Below are positions 25,292-32,244 of a stretch of DNA of 35,365 nucleotides, piece after piece. The DNA lies in the NCBI GenBank assembly GCA_030038255.1, contig JASHPH010000238.1, positions 1 to 35,365 on the forward strand, given 5' to 3'. Numbering within the stretch: the first letter of the stretch is position 1; each line of letters starts with the position of its first letter. This stretch comes from Candidatus Sulfotelmatobacter sp. (GTDB lineage: Bacteria > Acidobacteriota > Terriglobia > Terriglobales > Acidobacteriaceae). The translations under genes were made by a program, and so were the position numbers. A model generated the notes under the pieces. It was not told where the DNA came from. It was given only the letters and a program-made list of their open reading frames with translations, and ran no database searches.

Positions 25292-25382
25292 TGGGTTGCC
25301 TCTGGTTCTCCTTGCATGAGGTGCCGTGTATGACGTGCCGTGACGATTTCCGAGCGACCCCACGACGCGCGGTGTTTCTGCG

Positions 25383-28300
25383 TCATTGTGCCGGCTCCGT
25401 CGGCACACTTGCCTCGTTTTGCGGAGTGCGCTTGCCGTACACCAGCAAGTACGCCGCGGGCACAATGAAGATGGTCAGCAACACCGAAGAAGTCAGGCCT
25501 CCGATGATGGCCTTCGCCATCGGCGAGTACTGCTCCGCCCCCGTGCCTAGCTTCATCGCCATCGGAATCATGCCGATGATCGTGGCCAGCGAGGTCATCA
25601 AAATCGGTCGCAGGCGGACGCGGCACGCGGTAATCACCGCGTCCATCGGCGACATTCCCTGCTTCTCCAGATTGTGTGCGAAGTCCACGATCAGGATGCT
25701 GTTCGAGTCGGCGATGCCAACCAGCATCAGCACTCCCATCAGCGACATTACGTTCAGCGTGGCGCCCGTCAGCGGCAGAATGATGAAGACGCCGACGAAT
25801 CCCATCGGAATCGCCAGCATGATCAGGAAGGGATCGATGAACGATTTGAATTGAGCGGTCAGAATCAGATACAGCAGCATGAACGAGATGAGAAATCCCA
25901 GCGCAAAGCTCTTGAACGACTCCTCCATCCCGTTCACCATGCCGCGCAGGTTGATACGCACGTTGGCGGGAATCATTCCCTTGGACCGCTCCCTCGCAAG
26001 AATGTTGCGGATCTTACTCGTCACATTTTGCAGGTCTTCACCGGAAGGCGTGACATAAATGTCGGCGATCCGCTGAATCTGGTAGTGGTCCACTTCGGTC
26101 GGAGTCTGAATCTGCTCCACCTGGACCACGTTGTTGAGCACAGTTGTCGGTCGTCCTTGCCAGCAGTTCCATGGCGGCTGGCCGCTTCCCGGCGAAGGCG
26201 GCCGCCCGGAGGGTCCGCAATTAACGGACCCCTGGTCAGGATCGCGCAACGGAATCTGGCCGAGGTCGGCCATACTTCGAATGGCCGCATCGCCCTTCTC
26301 GAAATATTGCACCGTCAGGTAATAGTCATTGCCCGTGTGGCGATCGACCCAGTAGTTGGGCGCAATCATGTAGTTGGAGTTCAGCGCCGTGATGACGTTA
26401 TCCACGACCTCTTTCTGCGTCAGGCCCATTTCGCCGGCGTGCACGCGGTCCACATCCAGTCGCAAAGCCGGATAGTTCATGTCCTGCGGGATATAAATCT
26501 GTCCGACTCCATGAATTTCGCGGATGCGTGACGCCAGATTCTGCGCGATGCCGTAAATCTGATCGAGGTCCGGGCTGCTCACCTGCACGTCGATCGGCGC
26601 CTGCGCACCCTGGTTCAGGATGGCGTCCACCATCGAGCCGGTCGAAAAGAAGGTGCGAATCTCGGGAAACTCATTCGCCATGCGGTGTTGAATGCGGTCC
26701 ATGTACTCGAAACTGCTCAGCTTGTGCGAATCGTTCAACTGCACTTGAACCGTAGCCGTGTACGGACCGGCATTCGTGGTGTAGAGCGCCGAGAAATCCG
26801 GAACCACGCCGAGGTTCGAAACAATTCTCTTGAAGTCCCTGGGCGCGACCTCCTGCCGGATCAAGTCTTCCACTTTCGCGACATACTGATCCGTCACTTC
26901 GAGGCGAGTCCCGGTCGGAACTTTCAGATTGATGGTGAACTGCCCGGCGTCGGTCTTCGGGAAGAACGCCAGGCCGAGCAGAGGATAGATCGCCAGACTG
27001 GCCACGAACACGCCGCTCAGAATGGCGACCGTAAGCCCGGGACGTTTCAGCGCCCGCCGCACCCAGTACTCGTAATAATCGAGAACCTTGTTGAACATGT
27101 GGTTGAAGCGGTTGTTGAACCGGTCCATCCACGAGATCTTCACTTCGGCTGGGTGATACTGCTTGTCGTCGTGAACCTCGCCGTGCGGCTTCCCCTTTAA
27201 ATAGCGCGAGCAAAACAACGGAATCACCGTCATGGCCACAACAAACGAAGCCAGCAGCGACAGGCAAAACGCCAGGGCCAGGGCGGAGAACAGGAACTTG
27301 CCCACGCCGTACAGGAAGACGACCGGGAAGAAGTCCACCACGTCGACCAGCGTGGCCGCCAGCACCGCAAGATTAACCTCCGCGCCGCCCACTTCGGCAG
27401 CCACCATGGGCACCGCTCCCATCTCGAGATGGCGATAAATGTTCTCGAGCGAAATCACCGAGTTGTCGATGACTCTCGAGAACGCCAGCGCCATTCCTCC
27501 CAGGATCATTGTGTTCACGGTGCCGCCCATCAGCGCCAACACCACGAACGCGGCCAGCGCCGACAGTGGAATCGACAGCAAAACCGCCGACGTGGCGCGG
27601 AAGCTGCCCAGAAAAATCAGAATCATCAGGCTGATCAGAATCAGACCGAGAAAGCCTTCGTGCAGCACGGTATCAATCGCGTCCTTCACATAGACCGACT
27701 GATCGAAGACAATGCTGGTCTTCAACTGCTCAGGAATGTCGTAAAGATGTTTGATGAGCTGGCGAACTCCGTCCACCACGGCGATCGTGTTGGTGTCACC
27801 GCCCTGCTTCATGATCGGGATGTAGGCCGATTTCTGGCCGTCGATACGCACTTCGTTGTATTGAATCTGGTTGGCGTCTTCAGCTTTGCCGACGTCGTTG
27901 ACCGTGACCCACGAATTTCCTTTGACTTTGATCGGCACCTGGCCCAGCTGGTTCATGTTGTCGACCAGGCTGTTCGAGTACACGAAGTAGTCGTACGGGC
28001 CCATCTTCACGTCGCCGGCTGGCAAAATCAGGTTGGAGTTGTTCACCGCACCCACCACGTCCATCAGGCTGAGCTGGCGCGACGACAGCTTGTACGGATC
28101 CACATACACCATGATCTGGCGGTATTTGCCGCCGAACGGAATCGGAATCTCCGCGCCGGGCACTACCGCGATCTGGTTGCGAATCTGGAACTGCGCGTAG
28201 TCGTGCAGCTGCGTTTCCGTCAGTCCCTCACCTTTCACCGTGACCAGCGCCACCGGCAGGCTCGATGCGTCGAACTTCAGCACCACGGGAGGCAGCGTGC

Positions 28301-28658
28301 CCGGCGGCAAACGCTTCAGGTCGGCCAGGGCCAGATTGGCGAGTTCGCTCGCGTCGGTGTCAGGATTCGTTCCAGCCTGGAAATAAACCTTGATGATGCT
28401 CACGCCCAGCAGCGATCGCGACTCCATGTGATCAACACCGGCGGCCAGTGTGAAGAAACGCTCCAGAGGATCGGTAATGTCGAACTCGATATCCTCCGGC
28501 GGCATGCCGCTGTAGAAGGTCGCCACCACTGCCTGCGGCAGATTGATTGGCGGAAACAAATCAACCGGCATGCGCGTGATGCTGGTGACCCCGATCACCA
28601 CCAGCGCAAGGCAAATCACGATGATGAAATACGGGTTGCGAATCGAAAACCCTGGCAT
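25383..28658 (-). CDS. RND efflux permease (HAE-type)
   Basis: A 1091-residue inner-membrane pump with the full RND layout: N-terminal helix, two large periplasmic loops and two six-helix bundles. Helix 4 reads GGMALAFSRVIDNSVISLEN. The aspartate pair that carries protons in AcrB (D407/D408) is Asp-Asn here (D398/N399). A Pro/Gly-rich insertion with two cysteines (NCGPSGRPPSPGSG, then PPWNCWQG, around 26140-26225) lies in the second periplasmic region. It probably exports organic toxicants or drugs with the neighbouring adaptor and channel, but the substrate is not predictable. It starts 49 bases after the adaptor stop. Confidence 0.93.
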   Translation of the reverse strand: MPGFSIRNPYFIIVICLALVVIGVTSITRMPVDLFPPINLPQAVVATFYSGMPPEDIEFDITDPLERFFTLAAGVDHMESRSLLGVSIIKVYFQAGTNPDTDASELANLALADLKRLPPGTLPPVVLKFDASSLPVALVTVKGEGLTETQLHDYAQFQIRNQIAVVPGAEIPIPFGGKYRQIMVYVDPYKLSSRQLSLMDVVGAVNNSNLILPAGDVKMGPYDYFVYSNSLVDNMNQLGQVPIKVKGNSWVTVNDVGKAEDANQIQYNEVRIDGQKSAYIPIMKQGGDTNTIAVVDGVRQLIKHLYDIPEQLKTSIVFDQSVYVKDAIDTVLHEGFLGLILISLMILIFLGSFRATSAVLLSIPLSALAAFVVLALMGGTVNTMILGGMALAFSRVIDNSVISLENIYRHLEMGAVPMVAAEVGGAEVNLAVLAATLVDVVDFFPVVFLYGVGKFLFSALALAFCLSLLASFVVAMTVIPLFCSRYLKGKPHGEVHDDKQYHPAEVKISWMDRFNNRFNHMFNKVLDYYEYWVRRALKRPGLTVAILSGVFVASLAIYPLLGLAFFPKTDAGQFTINLKVPTGTRLEVTDQYVAKVEDLIRQEVAPRDFKRIVSNLGVVPDFSALYTTNAGPYTATVQVQLNDSHKLSSFEYMDRIQHRMANEFPEIRTFFSTGSMVDAILNQGAQAPIDVQVSSPDLDQIYGIAQNLASRIREIHGVGQIYIPQDMNYPALRLDVDRVHAGEMGLTQKEVVDNVITALNSNYMIAPNYWVDRHTGNDYYLTVQYFEKGDAAIRSMADLGQIPLRDPDQGSVNCGPSGRPPSPGSGQPPWNCWQGRPTTVLNNVVQVEQIQTPTEVDHYQIQRIADIYVTPSGEDLQNVTSKIRNILARERSKGMIPANVRINLRGMVNGMEESFKSFALGFLISFMLLYLILTAQFKSFIDPFLIMLAIPMGFVGVFIILPLTGATLNVMSLMGVLMLVGIADSNSILIVDFAHNLEKQGMSPMDAVITACRVRLRPILMTSLATIIGMIPMAMKLGTGAEQYSPMAKAIIGGLTSSVLLTIFIVPAAYLLVYGKRTPQNEASVPTEPAQ

Positions 28659-28707
28659 AAGAACCTGTCCCGTCTTGCTTTCCTAACTCGTTGCTGCGCG
28701 AATCTTC

Positions 28708-29985
28708 CTATTGCTGCCCATTCGCTGGGTTGTACTCCGGCACCGCCACGACCTGGGCGCGCACCTTTTCTCCCGCCTTCAGACCGGCGCGATCGCTGAC
28801 CACGACCTCCTCACCGTCGCTCAGCCCCGAAGTGATTTCAGCATCAGTGCTGGTTTCGATTCCGACCTGTACTTTTCGCTGTTCCAGCGTTCCATTGGTG
28901 TTCACCACAAAGACGCCGGTTTCCCCGCCACGATGGCTCAATGCCTGCACCGGAATGCAAGGAATGTTGTCCTTGCGGTCGAGCTGAAGATCGGCTTCCG
29001 CGTAGAGCCCAGGCAGCAAGACTCGCTGCGGATTGGGAACGTCCACCTCGGTGTGCATAGTGCGAGTGTCGGCTCGCACATCCACCGAGAAGCGCGCCAC
29101 CTTGCCGGGAAAGGTCCGGTTCAGGGACGGAACACGAACATTCACCGGATCACCAATCTTGATGTACTGCACGTAGCTTTCCGGCACAGGGATGACCAGA
29201 CGAAACAGGTCGTCCTGCGACAGTCGCACCAGCGGCATCGCCTGCGTGCTCGAACCCGTGCCGGCCTGCATCAGCGTGCCCAGGTTCGCATAGCGTTCGG
29301 TGACCACGCCCGAAAACGGCGCGGTGATCCGCGAATAATCGAACAGACTCTGGTCATGAGCGAGCTTCGCCTTCGCCGCGGCCAGCTGGCTCTGCGCCGC
29401 TTCCAGCGCTGCTTGCGACGCATCCACCTGCGACGAAGCCGCCAGATCCTTGCCTTGCGCGTCATCGACTTCCTGCTGCGCTACGATTCCCGGCTGGCTC
29501 TGAAAAACGTCGTTTAACCGCGTGTACTCAAGATGCAGCGCCTTGTACTGCGCCTGATAGCGCGCCACATCATGCTGCGCTCGCGTCACCTGGTTCGTCG
29601 CGTTCTTGATCTGCGCCTGGTCTTCTTCCAACTGCGCTTGCAACTCGGGAATCTCCAACACGGCCATCACTTCGCCCGCTTTAACGTGCGTGCCGTAATC
29701 CACCTTGAGATCCTTCACGTAGCCTGACTCCTTGGCATACACATCGATCTCCTGAAAAGGCACCAACTCGGAAGAGAGCGTCAGTTCGCGGCCGAGAGAC
29801 TTCTTCACCACTTTCGCCACGCCGACCGTGATCGTCGGCCCACTCGCCTGAACGTCGCTCCGGCTTCCGGAACATGACGCCGCTCCGATCGCAATCGCGA
29901 TCACAACTGTCGCAGACACCAATCGACGATGCGCACCGCGCCTGCCGCGTCTCATCGTCTTACGTTTACGGTCATCTTGGCTCAT
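28708..29985 (-). CDS. RND efflux periplasmic adaptor (membrane fusion protein)
   Basis: A 425-residue HlyD-like protein. The basic N-terminus and hydrophobic helix end in GAASCSG, a possible lipoprotein cleavage site (Cys about 38). A lipoyl half-motif (VYAKESGYVKDLKVDYGTHV), a long coiled coil (about 115-205), the second half (ITAPFSGVVTERYANLGTLM) and beta-barrel domains follow. It bridges the permease and the outer-membrane channel. The start is the ATG at 29985 with AGAGGA about six bases upstream. It is first in the pump operon. Confidence 0.92.
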   Translation of the reverse strand: MSQDDRKRKTMRRGRRGAHRRLVSATVVIAIAIGAASCSGSRSDVQASGPTITVGVAKVVKKSLGRELTLSSELVPFQEIDVYAKESGYVKDLKVDYGTHVKAGEVMAVLEIPELQAQLEEDQAQIKNATNQVTRAQHDVARYQAQYKALHLEYTRLNDVFQSQPGIVAQQEVDDAQGKDLAASSQVDASQAALEAAQSQLAAAKAKLAHDQSLFDYSRITAPFSGVVTERYANLGTLMQAGTGSSTQAMPLVRLSQDDLFRLVIPVPESYVQYIKIGDPVNVRVPSLNRTFPGKVARFSVDVRADTRTMHTEVDVPNPQRVLLPGLYAEADLQLDRKDNIPCIPVQALSHRGGETGVFVVNTNGTLEQRKVQVGIETSTDAEITSGLSDGEEVVVSDRAGLKAGEKVRAQVVAVPEYNPANGQQ

Positions 29986-30038
29986 TGCTTTCCTCTGGAA
30001 CTCGGCCGACGACTCTGATCTTGGTCTTCGGCACTGGC

Positions 30039-30737
30039 CTACCCGATCGTCTTCAGCACTTCGCTGAGTTTCCGCACGGAAAATGCACTCGATCGGCAGA
30101 AATCAATCACTTTTTGTTCCCTGTCCCGCAACTGTGCCGCCGCGGCTGGAACCTCAGCCGCAATCTCCATCGGAATCGTGAGTACGCCATGCCGGTCTCC
30201 GTGCAACAGGTCTCCGGGACGAACGTCCATTCCCCCCACGCGAATGGGAGCGCCGATGTCGAAAATATGCGCGTAGGCGTGGGAAACCGCGACGCTCCCG
30301 GCGAACAATTGAATTCCCATGCTGCGCACTGATGGCAATTCGCGCACGGCGCCGTTCGTCACATAACCGATGCAGCCCAGCGCCTTCAAAATCGCCGCGT
30401 GCATATCGCCGATAAAAGCTCCGCGTCCCGGGGGGGCATCCATATCCTCCAGCACCAAAATGCGCGGTGCGGGAATTTCCAGGATGCGGTTCCAGAACTC
30501 CGCGCGATCGTGAAAAGTTGCGCCATACGTTGGCGGTTCGCCACTGCGCAGCCGGGCGGTTGCTGCGTACCCCACCATCGGGGGAGCGTCGTCGAACATG
30601 CATTGCACCCGGGAATCGGTGAATCCGGTGTTGCGCAATCGGACCCGGAAGGTCTCGACCGCGTTGGCCACCATGCAGGTGTCGAATTGGCGAAGCGCAT
30701 CCAACTCTTCTTCCGTCAACCGGGCAGAAACGGTCAT
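30039..30737 (-). CDS. RraA-like family protein
   Basis: A 232-residue protein of the RraA/HMG-aldolase/oxaloacetate decarboxylase fold. It shows GAFIGDMHAAILKALGCIGY and the GAVRE motif (R132, E133); the enzymes of this fold usually have Arg-Asp at that place, so the metal-contacting Asp is a Glu here. DLLHGDRHGVLTIP near 177-190 is the usual family motif. It may be an aldolase/decarboxylase acting on 4-hydroxy-2-ketoacids; RNase E inhibition is unlikely for this longer form. It lies 53 bases upstream of the pump operon on the same strand. Confidence 0.85.
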   Translation of the reverse strand: MTVSARLTEEELDALRQFDTCMVANAVETFRVRLRNTGFTDSRVQCMFDDAPPMVGYAATARLRSGEPPTYGATFHDRAEFWNRILEIPAPRILVLEDMDAPPGRGAFIGDMHAAILKALGCIGYVTNGAVRELPSVRSMGIQLFAGSVAVSHAYAHIFDIGAPIRVGGMDVRPGDLLHGDRHGVLTIPMEIAAEVPAAAAQLRDREQKVIDFCRSSAFSVRKLSEVLKTIG

Positions 30738-30873
30738 GTTGGTCGTCCTCTCGGGGATCCCGGCCTCCGGAACAGATGCAATTCCTCACGGGAGCGGAAA
30801 CCCGCAGGCTCTCCAGCGGTCAGATTTGACCACACTACATCACTCTCTACAACGCAATGCCAGATGCTGGATA

Positions 30874-31221
30874 TTAAGACAGAGTGTCAGAAGATGGAGG
30901 TGGCCGGTTGTACAGCCACTCTTCGAACACAACGCTCGGCGCTGTCGGCCTTGCGGGCGCGACGCGAGCATAAAAGGTGGGTGCCCACAGCAGCGCAGAA
31001 CTCACCGCAGGCGGTTGCCATGCTGCTGCATTTTTTAGCAGGCGCTGTCGGCTGGGCTCGGGCAGGGAATGTTTCTGCACAGTCGCAACGGACGCAAGTG
31101 AAGAGCCAAGGGAGCAATAGCGCGTGGCCACACTCACGGTCAGGGCGCATATGGCCAACAGAACCACCGCTGCGCACCAATGCTGGCGCCGTCCGCACGC
31201 TGTATTGTTCGCTTCGTTCAT
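30874..31221 (-). CDS. Small single-pass membrane protein, unknown function
   Basis: A 115-residue protein with one N-terminal hydrophobic helix (WCAAVVLLAICALTVSVATR) and a proline-rich, otherwise polar remainder ending in FEEWLYNRPPPSSDTLS. I recognise the style, a membrane-anchored short protein with a FEExLYNRPPP ending, from Acidobacteria genomes but not a function. It is transcribed away from the TonB-receptor region. The start is the ATG at 31221; a TTG at 31239 is possible. A candidate promoter lies 32 bases upstream. Confidence 0.65.
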   Translation of the reverse strand: MNEANNTACGRRQHWCAAVVLLAICALTVSVATRYCSLGSSLASVATVQKHSLPEPSRQRLLKNAAAWQPPAVSSALLWAPTFYARVAPARPTAPSVVFEEWLYNRPPPSSDTLS

Positions 31222-31529
31222 TCTTGCGCTTACAGTCAAGAACCCCGCCTGTAATATATAAAACCGCAGTCACCAGCGGCAAGTAACTGAAGTGACGAGC
31301 CCGGCCACTCTCCTCCTTATCTTTTGGATCGCTCGTTCTCGCCACGGGGTTGCATGCTCGGACCCGAATCGCATGGCGAGACCATCGGATCTCCCCGGCT
31401 CAGTCTGAACGTTTGCAACCACAGCGGCCTTCGGCTCATCGATTGGAGGAGAAGCGGAATCCATCGCCTCCCTTGCCCACCTGGACGTTGGCGGTATCCA
31501 CGTTCTGATCGCGGTCTTAGAGGTGATGC
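31222..31529. other. Divergent spacer
   Basis: About 308 bases between the small membrane protein and the broken secreted-protein gene. It carries the candidate promoter at 31253-31282 for the minus-strand gene. No gene in this stretch was convincing on either strand. Confidence 0.35.
31253..31282 (-). promoter_or_regulatory. Candidate promoter for the small membrane protein
   Basis: On the minus strand TTGCCG (31277-31282) is followed by TATATT (31253-31258) with an 18-base spacer, or TATATA with 16. The -10 ends about 32 bases before the ATG at 31221, a normal leader length. Confidence 0.4.
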
Positions 31530-31712
31530 ATGAAAACCCTGGTGCTGATCCTGCTCGCCATGACAGCGGGAGTGCCGGCCGCAGGATCGCTGACAACCAG
31601 ATCGTCCGCGCAAGAGGCGATTCCAGCGGGCACCATTCTTCCGGTTCAGTTGAGCCATCTGCGCCCCTTGCTTTCAATTGGTTACAGACCCTGTCCCTCC
31701 GGCGTTCTGTAA
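31530..31712 (+). pseudogene. Truncated gene of a secreted protein
   Basis: It has a good ribosome site (AGAGG at 31519-31523) and a clear signal peptide (KTLVLILLAMTAGVPAAGS), then AIPAGTILPVQL, which is the start of a secreted-protein family frequent in Acidobacteria (IPAGTILPVxL). After that the sequence loses any likeness and stops at residue 60. The remaining few hundred residues expected for the family are missing. It may still be translated as a short exported peptide, but deletion of the 3' part is the simpler explanation. Confidence 0.5.
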
Positions 31713-31871
31713 ATTTGTAACAACTAGCCGACTTGCGAGGTTGAATTGAGTAGTAAAGCGCCAGCAAATATGTTTGTGACCGTTCCGAAGTAGTAAATTT
31801 AGCGAAACCTTGCGGCTGGCTCTAATTTCGGTGTAGATTCGATTTAGTCGTTTGGTGGGGAAAAGCTCTTC

Positions 31872-32144
31872 ATGCGGTCAGGCTTAAAGCCAATTGCGTG
31901 GCTTTGTCTATCGCTGACGTTGTTGTCGGCGTATATTTTTGCCGCGCACCAGCATTCCAGTTCCAGCGACGAAGCCCAGTGTACGATCTGCGTCGTTGCG
32001 CATTCTGCTTCCCCCGCTTCCACATCCACGCTACCGAGCACTGTTTTCGTTCTGGTCGTAGCCATTGTGCTAGCGGAACTGGTCTCGGCTAAACAGCGGC
32101 TTGTCTCCTTTGCGCTTACTGTTCGTCCGCCTCCCGCAGTCTAG
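31872..32144 (+). CDS. Small membrane protein with His/Cys motif (DUF2946-like layout)
   Basis: A 90-residue protein: hydrophobic N-terminal segment (IAWLCLSLTLLSAYIFA), then AAHQHSSSSDEAQCTICVVA, a second hydrophobic helix (STVFVLVVAIVLAELVS) and a basic end. The HxH...CxxC...H arrangement looks metal-binding and resembles the layout of DUF2946 proteins, which often sit beside TonB-dependent receptors. The link is by pattern only. It is followed after 100 bases by the receptor gene on the same strand, so a shared transcript is likely. GGGGA lies upstream, somewhat far from the ATG at 31872. Confidence 0.65.
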   Translation: MRSGLKPIAWLCLSLTLLSAYIFAAHQHSSSSDEAQCTICVVAHSASPASTSTLPSTVFVLVVAIVLAELVSAKQRLVSFALTVRPPPAV

Positions 32145-32244
32145 AGATCAACTTTCAGTCAACCTAAAGGGCCGGTCTAGGTGCGCGACCGTGTCTTTGT
32201 TTCTTTGGCTGGACTCAATCTCTTCAATCTTTCGGGAGGAATTC

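Noticed and set aside
27429-28799. A 456-codon open frame on the plus strand
   Set aside because: Antisense to the RND permease, His/Gln/Arg-rich and without domain likeness; a shadow of a strongly biased gene.
31270-31767. A 165-codon open frame on the minus strand across the broken secreted-protein gene
   Set aside because: No recognisable motif or ribosome site, and it overlaps a plus-strand gene start with a signal peptide and ribosome site.
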